This document shows, piece by piece, positions 24,383 to 33,580 of a stretch of 64,000 bases of DNA; within the stretch, counting starts at the first letter, position 1; each line of letters begins with the position of its first letter. Below the pieces are notes generated by a model. The model was given only the letters and a program-made list of their open reading frames with translations, was not told the origin of the DNA and made no database searches. The translations under genes were made by a program, and so were the position numbers. Origin of the DNA: Caenispirillum salinarum AK4 (lineage in GTDB: Bacteria; Pseudomonadota; Alphaproteobacteria; Rhodospirillales; Rhodospirillaceae); contig NZ_ANHY01000002.1 of NCBI RefSeq assembly GCF_000315795.1, positions 62,001-126,000 of the forward strand, written 5' to 3'.

Positions 24383-26341
24383 ATGTGCGGCATAGTCGGC
24401 ATCTACCACGCCCGCGCCGATCACCCGGTCGACCAGGCGCTGCTGCATGCCATGAACGAAAGCCAGCACCATCGCGGTCCCGACGGCGGCGGCCTGTTCG
24501 CCGAGGACGGCGTCGGCCTGGGCCATCGCCGGCTGTCGATCATCGACGTCGGCGGCGGCGCCCAGCCGCTGTTCAACGAGGACGGTTCGGTGGTGGTCGT
24601 CTACAACGGCGAGATCTACAACTTCGCCGAACTGTTCGAGGAGTTGCGCGCGCGCGGCCATGTCTTCCGCACCCACTGCGACACCGAAGCCATCGTTCAC
24701 GCCTGGGAGGAATGGGGCGAGGATTGCGTGAGGCGCTTTCGCGGCATGTTCGCCTTCGCCATCTGGGACCGCCGACGCCATACGCTGTTCCTGGCCCGCG
24801 ACCGCCTGGGCATCAAGCCCCTCTACTGGGCGCGCACCACCGGGGGCGCGCTGGTCTTCGGGTCCGAGCTGAAAAGCCTGCTGTGCCATCCCGGCCTGTC
24901 GCGCGCCATCGATCCACTGGCGGTGGAGGACTACTTCGCCTACGGCTACGTGCCCGACCCGCGCACCATCTACCAGAGCGTCCACAAGCTGGAGCCCGGC
25001 CACACCCTGTGCATCCGGCGCGACGATCCGGCGCCGCCGTGCCCGCGCCAGTACTGGGACGTGTCCTTCGGCGCCGGCGGTCCGCGGCGCATGGACGATG
25101 CGGTGGGCGAGTTGCGCGCACGTCTGAAGGAGGCCGTCGGCATCCGCATGATCGCCGAGGTGCCGCTGGGCGCCTTTCTGTCCGGCGGCGTGGACTCCAG
25201 CGGCGTCGTCGCCATGATGGCGCGCCAGTCCAGCGATCCGGTGGACACCTGCTCCATCGGGTTCGCCCAGGTCGACCACGACGAAAGCCCGCACGCCGCC
25301 AAGGTGGCCGAGCGGTGGAAGACCAACCACCGCACGCGGCGGGTCGATCCCGACAGCTTCGACCTGATCGACAGTTTGGCGGCCATGTACGACGAGCCCT
25401 TCGCCGACAGCTCGGCCATGCCCACCTTCCGCGTCTGTCAACTGGCGCGCGAGAAGGTGACGGTGGCGCTGTCGGGAGACGGCGGCGACGAGGTCTTCGC
25501 CGGCTATCGCCGCCACCGCTGGCACGCCCTGGAAGAGCGCGTGCGGGGGCTGGTGCCGCCGGGCATGCGGCGGCCGGTGTTCGGCGCGCTCGGGGCGCTG
25601 TACCCCAAGATGGACTGGGCGCCCAAGCCCCTGCGCGCCAAGACCACCTTCCAGGCGCTGGGCCGCGAGACGGTGGAGGGCTACTTCCATGCCGTCTCGG
25701 TGCTGCCCGACCACCTGCGGGCGCGGCTCTACAGTCCCGGCCTCAAGGCGCGGCTGGGCGCCTACCACGCCGCCGACGTCCTGCGCCGGCACATGGAGGC
25801 CGCACCCACCGACCATCCGCTGTCGCGGGTGCAGTACGCCGACATGAAGACCTACCTGCCCGGCGACATCCTGACCAAGGTGGACCGCACCAGCATGGCG
25901 GTGGCGCTGGAGGTGCGGGTGCCGCTGCTCGACCACCATTTCGTCGAATGGGCGGGAACGGTGCCGCCGGAGATGAAGCTGATCGGGCGCGAGGGCAAGG
26001 CGGTGCTCAAGAAGGCGCTGGAGCCCGACGTGCCGCACGACGTGCTCTACCGCCCGAAGATGGGGTTCGCCGTCCCCTTGGCGAAGTGGCTGCGGGGACC
26101 GCTGAAGGACCGCCTGCGCGAGGCCGTCAACGGGCCGGTCCTGGCCGACAGCGGCCTGTTCGACCGGGCGTTCCTGTCCACCCTGGCCGAGCAGCATATC
26201 AGCGGCCGCAACGACCACTCGGCGGCCCTGTGGTCGGTCCTGATGTTCGAGGCCTTCCTGCGCCGGCAGCAGGCCGAGGTGCCGGTGAGCCTGGGAACGG
26301 ACACGCCGCCCGGCCCCCGCCTCGCGGTGCCGGCGGAATGA
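24383..26341 (+). CDS. XrtA/PEP-CTERM system amidotransferase (asparagine-synthase-like)
   Basis: A 652-residue class II glutamine amidotransferase. It begins MCGIVGIYH, so Cys2 becomes the N-terminal nucleophile after Met removal; the glutaminase half also has GHRRLSIIDV and YNGEIYN. The synthetase half carries the PP-loop LSGGVDSSG (around 262-270) and SGDGGDEVFAGY. Family position is amidotransferase 1 of exosortase A loci. It likely amidates a sugar acid or another intermediate of the exopolysaccharide rather than aspartate. Confidence 0.95.
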   Translation: MCGIVGIYHARADHPVDQALLHAMNESQHHRGPDGGGLFAEDGVGLGHRRLSIIDVGGGAQPLFNEDGSVVVVYNGEIYNFAELFEELRARGHVFRTHCDTEAIVHAWEEWGEDCVRRFRGMFAFAIWDRRRHTLFLARDRLGIKPLYWARTTGGALVFGSELKSLLCHPGLSRAIDPLAVEDYFAYGYVPDPRTIYQSVHKLEPGHTLCIRRDDPAPPCPRQYWDVSFGAGGPRRMDDAVGELRARLKEAVGIRMIAEVPLGAFLSGGVDSSGVVAMMARQSSDPVDTCSIGFAQVDHDESPHAAKVAERWKTNHRTRRVDPDSFDLIDSLAAMYDEPFADSSAMPTFRVCQLAREKVTVALSGDGGDEVFAGYRRHRWHALEERVRGLVPPGMRRPVFGALGALYPKMDWAPKPLRAKTTFQALGRETVEGYFHAVSVLPDHLRARLYSPGLKARLGAYHAADVLRRHMEAAPTDHPLSRVQYADMKTYLPGDILTKVDRTSMAVALEVRVPLLDHHFVEWAGTVPPEMKLIGREGKAVLKKALEPDVPHDVLYRPKMGFAVPLAKWLRGPLKDRLREAVNGPVLADSGLFDRAFLSTLAEQHISGRNDHSAALWSVLMFEAFLRRQQAEVPVSLGTDTPPGPRLAVPAE

Positions 26342-26361
26342 GCGTCCGGAGGCCTTCGCCC

Positions 26362-27213
26362 ATGCCCATCCGATCCCGTCGATCCCGTGCCGCCGCCCTG
26401 ATCCTGGCCCTGGCCGCCGCCCTGCCGACGCTTCTGGTGCCGCCGGCGCAGGCGCAGGACCGCGATCTGCGCTCCATCGTCCAGCGCATGGAGCCGGCCG
26501 TGGTGGCGGTGGGGACCTTCCAGCCGTCGCGCCACCCGCCGGTCGAGTTGATGGGAACCGGCTTCGGCATCGGCGACGGGTCGATGGTGCTGACCAACGC
26601 CCATGTGCTGCCGCGCATGCTCGACCACCAGCGGCGCGAGCGCATTGCCGTCATCCGCAACAAGGGCGACGGCAGCGCCCGCGACGTAGAGGTCATCACG
26701 CCCTCCCACGTCTGCCGCGACGACGCCCGCGACCTGGCCCTGCTGGTGCTAGGCGACCGGCGCCTGCCGGCGGCGGTGGGACTGGACGTGGACGCCGTCG
26801 TCGACCCCGGGCTGCCCATCGCCTTCACGGGCTATCCGCTCAGCAGCGCCGTCGGCCTGCACCCGGTGACCCACCGGGGCATGGTCTCGGCGGTGGCGCC
26901 CGCGGCCGTTCCCATGGCCGATCCCAAGCTTCTGGACCCCGCCATGCTGGAGCGGCTGCGCAACAACTTCGACATCTACCAGCTGGACGCAACGGCCTAT
27001 CCCGGCAACAGCGGCAGCCCGCTCTACGACCAGCGGGACGGCCGGGTGATCGGCATCCTCAACAGCGTCTACGTGAAAAGCACGCGCGAACGCCAGCTTT
27101 CGGCCATCAGCGAGCCCAGCGGCATCACCTATGCCATCCCCATCCGCTTTGCCCAGCCGCTCATCGAGCGGGCGCGGAACGGCGGCTGCCGGGCCGTGGG
27201 CGACCGTTCGTAG
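26362..27213 (+). CDS. Exported trypsin-like serine protease
   Basis: A 283-residue protease with a signal peptide ending PPAQAQD. The trypsin-fold triad is visible: His in LTNAHVLP, Asp in DDARDLALLVL and Ser in YPGNSGSPL. There is no PDZ domain, so it is not a DegP homologue. ATG at 26362 has GGAGG 9 bases upstream; an earlier ATG at 26338 overlaps the previous stop and would only lengthen the N-region. It is periplasmic and may process proteins of the exopolysaccharide/PEP-CTERM pathway, an inference from position. Confidence 0.88.
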   Translation: MPIRSRRSRAAALILALAAALPTLLVPPAQAQDRDLRSIVQRMEPAVVAVGTFQPSRHPPVELMGTGFGIGDGSMVLTNAHVLPRMLDHQRRERIAVIRNKGDGSARDVEVITPSHVCRDDARDLALLVLGDRRLPAAVGLDVDAVVDPGLPIAFTGYPLSSAVGLHPVTHRGMVSAVAPAAVPMADPKLLDPAMLERLRNNFDIYQLDATAYPGNSGSPLYDQRDGRVIGILNSVYVKSTRERQLSAISEPSGITYAIPIRFAQPLIERARNGGCRAVGDRS

Positions 27214-27246
27214 GCGCCCTTCACCGCATCAGGAGGTTTTCCGTTC

Positions 27247-27504
27247 ATGACCACTCTCGACCACGTCAAAAGCCTGCTCGGCGAGGTCCTGCAACTCGGT
27301 CCGCGCGCCGAGACCCTGACGGCGGACACGCCGCTTCTCGGCAGCCTGCCCGAGTTCGACAGCATGGCGGTGGCGACCGTCATCGCCGGGCTGGAGGACC
27401 GCTTCGACATCGTGATTGAGGATGACGACCTGTCGGTGGAGGTGTTCGAGACCGTCGGCAGCCTGTGCGCGCTGGTCGACGACAAGCTGCACGAGGCCGC
27501 CTGA
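27247..27504 (+). CDS. Acyl carrier protein, exosortase A locus
   Basis: An 85-residue carrier protein: four-helix pattern with PEFDSMAVATVI, in which Ser38 is the phosphopantetheine site (the usual D-S-L/M). It follows a good AGGAGG. With an AMP-forming ligase, a decarboxylase, two hydrolases and a LuxI-like acyltransferase in the same locus, it probably carries an acyl or aminoacyl group for a modification of the polymer or a lipid; this is inference. Confidence 0.92.
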   Translation: MTTLDHVKSLLGEVLQLGPRAETLTADTPLLGSLPEFDSMAVATVIAGLEDRFDIVIEDDDLSVEVFETVGSLCALVDDKLHEAA

Positions 27505-27508
27505 CGCC

Positions 27509-28414
27509 ATGCCCTTCAGCCCGCCCGTCGCCGCCACGATCGAAACCGCGCCGCGCCCGCTGTTCCTGGACGGGCCGTCGGGGCGTCTGTTCGCCGTTCT
27601 CTATGCCGGGCGGGCGGCGCGGCGGGCGCTGGTCTACCTGCCGCCCTTCGCCGAGGAAATGAACCGCTCCCGCCGCATGGCCGCGCTTCTGGGGCGGCGC
27701 CTGGCGGCGGCGGGCGAGGCGCTGCTGGTGGTCGATCCGCGCGGCACGGGCGACAGCGACGGGGCCTTTCATGACGCCCGCTGGGACCACTGGCGCGCCG
27801 ATGCCGCCGCCGCCGCGGCCTGGCTGCGGGCGCAGGGGCTGACGCCGCTGGGCGCGGTGGGACTGCGGTCGGGGGCGCTGCTGGCGCTCGACCTGGCGCG
27901 GGCGGAGGGGCTGGATCACGCCCTGCTGTGGCACCCGGTCACCAAGGGCGAGATGTTCCTCAGCCAGCTCCTGCGCGTGCGGGTCGCCGCCGGGCTGGAG
28001 GCGGGGGCGCGGGAGACGGTCAAGGACCTGCGCGCCCGGCTGGCCGCCAGCGAGACGCTGGACGTTGCCGGCTACCCCGTCACGCCGGGCATGGCCGCCG
28101 ATCTGGACGGCCTGATGCTCAAGGACATGGCCGAGGGCTATCGCGGGCGCCTGACGTGGCTTCAGGTGGCCGCCGATCCGGCCGCGCCGGTGCCGCCCGC
28201 CGTGGGCGCGGTGGTGGAAGGCTGGATGCGCCGGCGCGTCGACGCCGAGATCCGGCAGGTCGCCGGGGAGCCCTTCTGGTCCATCGAGGAGACCACGCTC
28301 GCGCCGGCGCTGCTGGAAGAAACGGTGGAGGTCGTGACGGTCCCCCGTCATGCGCCGCCGCCGCCGGCCCCGCCGGTGCATCTGGATGGAACCATGCGGG
28401 GGACGACGCCATGA
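27509..28414 (+). CDS. Hydrolase 2, exosortase A system-associated
   Basis: A 301-residue alpha/beta-hydrolase. RALVYLPPFAEEMNRSRRM (oxyanion region), VVDPRGTGDSDG and a nucleophile elbow AVGLRSGALLA. The elbow is degenerate: Ser is present, but the usual G-x-S-x-G reads L-R-S-G-A. The C-terminal part lacks an obvious D...H catalytic pair. Family known only from its neighbourhood with exosortase A. It starts 4 bases after the ACP stop and overlaps the next gene by four bases, so the pair is surely coexpressed. Confidence 0.9.
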   Translation: MPFSPPVAATIETAPRPLFLDGPSGRLFAVLYAGRAARRALVYLPPFAEEMNRSRRMAALLGRRLAAAGEALLVVDPRGTGDSDGAFHDARWDHWRADAAAAAAWLRAQGLTPLGAVGLRSGALLALDLARAEGLDHALLWHPVTKGEMFLSQLLRVRVAAGLEAGARETVKDLRARLAASETLDVAGYPVTPGMAADLDGLMLKDMAEGYRGRLTWLQVAADPAAPVPPAVGAVVEGWMRRRVDAEIRQVAGEPFWSIEETTLAPALLEETVEVVTVPRHAPPPPAPPVHLDGTMRGTTP

Positions 28415-29307
28415 ACGCCATCCGCCACCGACTGGAAACCCCGCTCACCTTTTCCTGCGGCGACGCCGTGCTGGTGGGCATCCTGCATGGCACCAGCCGC
28501 CCGGCGCGGCGCGGCGTGGTGATCGTCGTCGGCGGGCCGCAGTACCGCGCCGGCGCGCACCGGCAGTACGTGACACTCGCCCGCTCGCTGGCCGAGGCCG
28601 GCGTGCCGACCCTGCGCTTCGACTACCGGGGCATGGGCGACAGCGGCGGCGACTTCCGCGGCTTCGAGGACTGCGGCGACGACATCGCGGCGGCCGTGGA
28701 CGCGCTGATGGAGCACCAGCCGGGGATTGAGGAGGTGGTGCTGTGGGGCCTGTGCGACGGCGCCACGGCCATCGCCTTCCATCTGGCCGACACGGACCGG
28801 CGGCGGCATCCGGCCGTGGCAGGAGCAGTGCTCCTCAACCCCTGGGCCCGCAGCGACGCCGGCGCGGCGGCGGCGCGGGTGAAGCACTATTACGGCCGGC
28901 GGCTGCTCAACCCGGCCTTCTGGCGCAAGCTTCTGGCGGGCGGCGTCGACCTGCGCGGCGCGGCGGCCCAGGCGCTGGGAAGCCTGCGGGCGGCGCGTGG
29001 AGGGGCGCGCGCGACGACGCAATCCGCCGGCCCGGCGCCGCTGCCCGATCGGCTGGCGGCGGCGCTGGAGGCCGTGTCCGTGCCGCTGACGGTGATCCTG
29101 TCCGGCCGTGACCTGACGGCGCGGGAGTTCGAGGACACGGTGCTGGCGCGCAGAAGCGTGCGTCGCCGCTTCAAGGGCCGCAACGCCTTCGCCCTGCACC
29201 GCATGCCCGACGCCAACCACACCTTCAGCGCCGAGGTGCACCGGGCGCAGGTGCTGGCGCGCACCCTCGGCCACCTGCAATCCGATTTCGGCGGAGGACG
29301 ACCATGA
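28411..29307 (+). CDS. Hydrolase 1, exosortase A system-associated
   Basis: A 298-residue alpha/beta-hydrolase: VVIVVGGPQYRAGAHRQYV near the N-terminus, FDYRGMGDSGG, then the elbow LWGLCDGATA in which Cys, not Ser, holds the nucleophile position (G-x-C-x-G). The late DANHTF gives a plausible catalytic His. The Cys suggests thioesterase, acyltransferase or dienelactone-hydrolase-like chemistry, perhaps on the acyl carrier protein encoded upstream. It overlaps both neighbours by four bases. Confidence 0.9.
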   Translation: MNAIRHRLETPLTFSCGDAVLVGILHGTSRPARRGVVIVVGGPQYRAGAHRQYVTLARSLAEAGVPTLRFDYRGMGDSGGDFRGFEDCGDDIAAAVDALMEHQPGIEEVVLWGLCDGATAIAFHLADTDRRRHPAVAGAVLLNPWARSDAGAAAARVKHYYGRRLLNPAFWRKLLAGGVDLRGAAAQALGSLRAARGGARATTQSAGPAPLPDRLAAALEAVSVPLTVILSGRDLTAREFEDTVLARRSVRRRFKGRNAFALHRMPDANHTFSAEVHRAQVLARTLGHLQSDFGGGRP

Positions 29308-31217
29308 GCGGTTTCTGCGGCTGGATCGGCGGACCCGCCGTGCCGGATGCGCGGGGCTCGCTGCACTCCATGCTCGACGCCCTACCCGAGCCGACGGACA
29401 TGATCCGCCAGGCCTTCGCCGGCGCGGCGGGGGCGGTCGGATGTGCGGTGCATGCCGCGGCCGGCGGCTTCCGCGCCGCCGACGGGCTGGCGGCGGTGTG
29501 GGATGGCTCGCCCTGGTGGCGGGACGAGGATCTCGCCGCCACCGCCCGTGCCCACGGCCACGCGGCCGCCCTGCTGGACGGGTGGCGGCGTCATGGCGCC
29601 GGCGTTCTGGAGCGGCTGGCCGGGCATGTCTCGGTCGCCGTGGTGGACCCCGCCACGGGCCGGGCCCTGGCCGCCATCGACCGCGCCGGCGTGCAGTCGC
29701 TGGCCTATGCCGAGACGCCCGGCGGTGGCGTCGTCTTCGGCGGCACGGTGGATGCCGTGGCGGCCCATCCGGCGGTGGCGGCCGACGGGCTGTCGCCGCA
29801 GGCCTTCCACGATTATCTCTACTTCGTCGACCGGGTGCCGGCGCCGGAGACCATCCGCCCGGGCGTGCGCAAGCTGGTGCCCGGCGAGTGCCTGGTGCAC
29901 GAGGCCGGGCGAACCCGCGTGACGCGCTACTGGACGATGCCCTATGCCCCCGACCGCGCGGCGGACGAGGCGGCACTGGCCGGACGTCTGCGCAGCACCC
30001 TGGGCGCCGCCGTGCGCCGCGCCGTGGCGGACGAGGCGCCGCAGCGGGTGGGCGCCTTCCTGTCGGGCGGGCTGGACAGCAGCACGGTGGCGGGGCTTCT
30101 GGCCGACGCGGTGGACGGCGACCGGCCGGCGCGCGCCTTCACCATCGGGTTCGAGGACGCGGCCTACGACGAAAGCGCCTACGCCCGCATCACCGCCGAG
30201 CATTTCGGCCTGGACCACGACGTCACCACCGTCCGCCCCGCCGACGTGGCGGCGGTGTTCGACGCCGTCGCCACAGCCTATGACGAGCCCTTCGGCAATT
30301 CCTCGGCCGTTCCGGCGCTGTTGTGCGCGCAGCGGGCGCGGGCGGCGGGGGTGGACCTGCTGCTGGCCGGCGACGGCGGCGACGAGTTGTTCGCCGGCAA
30401 CGCGCGCTACCTGAAAGACCGGGTCTTCCAGCGCTACACCCGCATTCCCGGGGTGCTGCGCAAGGCGTTGATCGAGCCGGTGGCCGGGCGCCTGTCGCGC
30501 GACAGCCATGTGACCCTGTTCCGCAAGACCGCCCGCTACGTCGCCCAGGCCCGCCTGCCCATGCCCGTGCGGGTGACGCGGGAAGGGCTGCTCTCGCACC
30601 TGCCGGCCGAGGCGGTGCTTGCGCCCGAGCTGCTGGCGGAGGTGGACCGCACGGCGCCCGAGCGGCTGGTGACCGACATCTGGGACGCGGCCGAGACGCA
30701 GTCCGACCTCATGCGGTTCATGGCGCTGGACCTGCGCCTGACGCTGGCCGACGGCGACCTGCGCAAGGTCGGGCGCATGTGCGCGATGGCCGGCGTGCGG
30801 GTGCGCTATCCCATGCTTGATGACGACGTGATGGCCTTTTCCGCCACCCTTCCGCCGGAACTTCTGTGCAAGGGCGGGCGGCTGCGCGGGTTCTACAAGG
30901 ACGCCTTCGCCGGGGTGCTGCCGCGCGCCATCCTGGACAAGCCCAAGCACGGCTTCGGCCTGCCGTACCTGGAGTTCCTGCGCACCGACCCGGCGCTCAA
31001 TGCCATGGCGCGCGAGGCCATCGACGACCTCAAGCGCGAGAACCTGTTCCGGCCCGCGTTCCTGGATGCCGAGGTCAAGGCCCTGGCCGCGCCCGAGGCG
31101 CAGGGGGACGGCGCGCTGTCCATCGCCTGGGACCTGGTGACCCTGCACCGCTGGCTCGCCCGCCGCCGGGACCGTCCGGCGGGGGTGCGTGCGCCGGTGG
31201 CCGGGGCCGCGGAATAG
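29304..31217 (+). CDS. Second asparagine-synthase-like protein, XrtA locus
   Basis: A 637-residue protein with both halves of asparagine synthase B. The PP-loop LSGGLDSSTVAG and AGDGGDELFAGN are intact. The N-terminus reads MSGFCGWIGG, so the Cys that should be residue 2 is at residue 5; unless the first four residues are removed, the glutaminase site would not form. It may therefore use ammonia or another nitrogen donor. It is coupled by a four-base overlap to hydrolase 1. Confidence 0.9.
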   Translation: MSGFCGWIGGPAVPDARGSLHSMLDALPEPTDMIRQAFAGAAGAVGCAVHAAAGGFRAADGLAAVWDGSPWWRDEDLAATARAHGHAAALLDGWRRHGAGVLERLAGHVSVAVVDPATGRALAAIDRAGVQSLAYAETPGGGVVFGGTVDAVAAHPAVAADGLSPQAFHDYLYFVDRVPAPETIRPGVRKLVPGECLVHEAGRTRVTRYWTMPYAPDRAADEAALAGRLRSTLGAAVRRAVADEAPQRVGAFLSGGLDSSTVAGLLADAVDGDRPARAFTIGFEDAAYDESAYARITAEHFGLDHDVTTVRPADVAAVFDAVATAYDEPFGNSSAVPALLCAQRARAAGVDLLLAGDGGDELFAGNARYLKDRVFQRYTRIPGVLRKALIEPVAGRLSRDSHVTLFRKTARYVAQARLPMPVRVTREGLLSHLPAEAVLAPELLAEVDRTAPERLVTDIWDAAETQSDLMRFMALDLRLTLADGDLRKVGRMCAMAGVRVRYPMLDDDVMAFSATLPPELLCKGGRLRGFYKDAFAGVLPRAILDKPKHGFGLPYLEFLRTDPALNAMAREAIDDLKRENLFRPAFLDAEVKALAAPEAQGDGALSIAWDLVTLHRWLARRRDRPAGVRAPVAGAAE

Positions 31218-31232
31218 GGGGAGGGCAGAGCC

Positions 31233-31991
31233 ATGGCCGCCGAGACCGCCACCGCCGCGCCCGGCCTGACCGCCCGCCTGCGGGCGACGGTCGCCGAACT
31301 GGGCGGGCCGAACGCGGTGCTCTACTGGATCAGCCGGGCGCTCGGCCGCGCCGGCGGGATCGCCCGGCTGCACCGTTATGTGATCGTGCTGCAGCCGGTG
31401 CCGGAGCGGCCGTTGCTCAAGCCTCACCGGGGCCGGTCCATCGCGGTCGAGCCGCTGTCGCGCGACGACCCCCGGCTGTTCGACCTGCCGCTGACCCGCG
31501 CGGTCATGGACTACCGCTTCGATCAGGGCGCGCTGTGCCTGGGGGCCGTGAAGGACGGCCGGGTGATCGGCTGCCTGTGGCTGTGCCTCGGCCCCTTCGA
31601 CGAGGACGAGGTGCGCTGCCGCTATGTGCGGGAGCCCGAGGGCGCCGCGTCGTGGGACTTCGACGTCTACGTCCATCCCGACCACCGGACGGGCTTCGCC
31701 TTCGGCCGCCTGTGGGATGCCGCGAACGGCCTTCTGCGCGAACGCGGGGCGCGCTTTTCCGCCAGCCGGATCAGTGCCTTCAACGCCGCGTCCCTCAAGA
31801 GCCACGCGGCGCTGGGAGCGGCGGCAGTGGGGCGGGCGACGTTCCTGCGGCTGGGGCCGCGCCTGCAGGTCATGGTGTCGGACCTGGCGCCGCGCGTGAA
31901 CATCTCGTGGCGCGACGACCGGCCGCCGCGGCTGTTGATCCCGTGCCCGCCGCCGGCGCAAGGGGGCGAGAACAAGGAGGGCACGTCATGA
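31233..31991 (+). CDS. GNAT family N-acetyltransferase, XrtA locus
   Basis: A 252-residue protein with a GNAT core: residues 80-170 run RAVMDYRFDQGALCLGAVKDGRVIGCLWL (beta 2-4) and WDFDVYVHPDHRTGFAFGRLWD, the acetyl-CoA pyrophosphate loop. The C-terminal SAFNAASLKSHAALG is also typical. It probably acetylates an amino sugar in the repeat unit. AGAGCC and GGGGGAGGG lie before the ATG; its stop overlaps the next start by four bases. Confidence 0.82.
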   Translation: MAAETATAAPGLTARLRATVAELGGPNAVLYWISRALGRAGGIARLHRYVIVLQPVPERPLLKPHRGRSIAVEPLSRDDPRLFDLPLTRAVMDYRFDQGALCLGAVKDGRVIGCLWLCLGPFDEDEVRCRYVREPEGAASWDFDVYVHPDHRTGFAFGRLWDAANGLLRERGARFSASRISAFNAASLKSHAALGAAAVGRATFLRLGPRLQVMVSDLAPRVNISWRDDRPPRLLIPCPPPAQGGENKEGTS

Positions 31992-33580
31992 GACTGCGCA
32001 AGCTGATCCTGGGCCTGGCGGCCGTGGCGGTGGTCGGCGTCGGCGCCGTGGGCGCGGCCAACGCCGACCGCATCATGCGGGGGCTCCAGTCCGGCCGGTC
32101 GCTGCCCGAGCTTCTGGTCTATGCCGCCGACGTGCTGAAGGTGCGCTATCCCAGCGTCGGCGAACCACTGGCGCCGCTGGCCGATGCCCTGCGGCCGTCG
32201 CCGGGTGCGGTGTCGGCCTTTCCCGACGGGGTGACGCTGGCCGACTGGCGCGGCACCGGCGCAAGCCCCGACCTGCACCTTCCCGCGCCTTTCTACGGTG
32301 GCGGACAGCCCGAGCCCACGCCCCTCGCGGTGGCCACGGCCGGCGTGGTGCGGCGGACGGCGCCGGACACGGTGGTGGTGAACACCGCCGAGACCCTGAG
32401 CCGGGCCCTGCGGCAGGCGGTGCCGGGGCGCGAGATTCTCATCGCGCCGGGCACCTACGATCTGCGCGGGCACGGCATCGACCTCGACACTGCCGGCCGG
32501 GCCGACGCGCCCATCGTCGTGCGGGCCGAGCACCTGGGGGCGGTGACGCTGAACCTGGACATGATGGAGGGCTTCCACGTCCGCGCCCCGTACTGGGTGT
32601 TCGAGAACCTGGACATCCGCGGCACCTGCGGCAATCCCGGCCGCTGCGAGCACGCCTTCCATGTGGTGGGCGAGGCGCGCGGCACCATCATCCGCAACAC
32701 CCGCATGGTCGACTTCAACTCGCCCCTGAAGGTCAACGGCCTGCGCGGCGCCTATCCCGACGCCGGGCTGGTGGAGTTCTCCACCTTCGCGGCCACAGAC
32801 CGGCGGCGGACGAGTTCGCCCGTGTCCTTCGTCGACATCGTCGGCGCGTCGGACTGGACCGTGCGCCATTCGCTCATCGCCGACATGGCCAAGGCGGGCG
32901 GCGACCGGATTTCCTACGCCGGCTTCATGAAGGGCGGCGGCGCGCGGGGCGTGTTCGACGCCAACCTTGTCATTTGCTCCATGACCGTGCCCGTGAAGGG
33001 CGAAACCCGCGTCGGGCTGTCGTTTGGGGGCGGCGGTTCCGCCGGGGCCGACTGCCGGGGCGGGTCCTGCGAGGGCGGGGTGGAGCACGCCGAGGGGCGC
33101 ATGACCAACAACATCGTCATGCACTGCCCCGATGTCGGCATCTACCTGAACAAGGCGGCGGGGACCGATGTGGCCCACAACACGCTCTACAACACGCTGG
33201 GCATCGACGTGCGCTACCCGCAGAGCACGGCGCGCCTGCGCAACAACGTGATCGCCGGGCGCGTGCACGAGCGCGAGGGCGGCACGGCGATCGAGGGCGA
33301 CAACATCGTGCTGGGCAGCTTCTTCAGCGCCGACCGGCGGCCGGCGGAGATGCGGGCGTGGTATGCCCATCCCGACGCCGCCGACTTCCGCCTGCGCGAC
33401 GTGCCGCCGCTGCTGGCGGCGGGGCTCAAGCTGGAGTCGGTCGACACCGACTTCTGCGGCCGCCGCCGCAGTGCCGGGGGCGCCGATCTTGGCGCCATCG
33501 AGTACCGCGCCGGCGGATGCTCCCCGGCCGATTTCCTGCCCAGCCTGGCGCCCTACCCCGAGGAAGCGCGGCGGCCCTAG
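31988..33580 (+). CDS. Right-handed parallel beta-helix protein (1)
   Basis: A 530-residue protein with a short N-terminal hydrophobic segment (residues 5-25, signal or anchor). A low-complexity neck is followed, from about residue 130, by rungs such as EILIAPGTYDLRGHGIDL, VFENLDIRG, TIIRNTRMVDF and VAHNTLYNTLGIDV, the pattern of chondroitinase-B/alginate-lyase-type beta-helices. It could be a periplasmic polysaccharide lyase, epimerase or hydrolase acting on the polymer. Several Cys may pair. Its stop codon shares CTAG with the stop of the next, oppositely oriented gene. Confidence 0.82.
   Translation: MRLRKLILGLAAVAVVGVGAVGAANADRIMRGLQSGRSLPELLVYAADVLKVRYPSVGEPLAPLADALRPSPGAVSAFPDGVTLADWRGTGASPDLHLPAPFYGGGQPEPTPLAVATAGVVRRTAPDTVVVNTAETLSRALRQAVPGREILIAPGTYDLRGHGIDLDTAGRADAPIVVRAEHLGAVTLNLDMMEGFHVRAPYWVFENLDIRGTCGNPGRCEHAFHVVGEARGTIIRNTRMVDFNSPLKVNGLRGAYPDAGLVEFSTFAATDRRRTSSPVSFVDIVGASDWTVRHSLIADMAKAGGDRISYAGFMKGGGARGVFDANLVICSMTVPVKGETRVGLSFGGGGSAGADCRGGSCEGGVEHAEGRMTNNIVMHCPDVGIYLNKAAGTDVAHNTLYNTLGIDVRYPQSTARLRNNVIAGRVHEREGGTAIEGDNIVLGSFFSADRRPAEMRAWYAHPDAADFRLRDVPPLLAAGLKLESVDTDFCGRRRSAGGADLGAIEYRAGGCSPADFLPSLAPYPEEARRP

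Noticed and set aside
24385-26337. Long plus-strand frame fused in front of the serine protease
   Set aside because: It overlaps the amidotransferase in another frame and has shadow composition (Arg/Pro/Gly). The protease has its own signal peptide and start at 26362.
30866-31987. Plus-strand frame fused in front of the first beta-helix protein
   Set aside because: It runs out of frame through the second asparagine-synthase-like and GNAT genes; the real start is ATG 31988.
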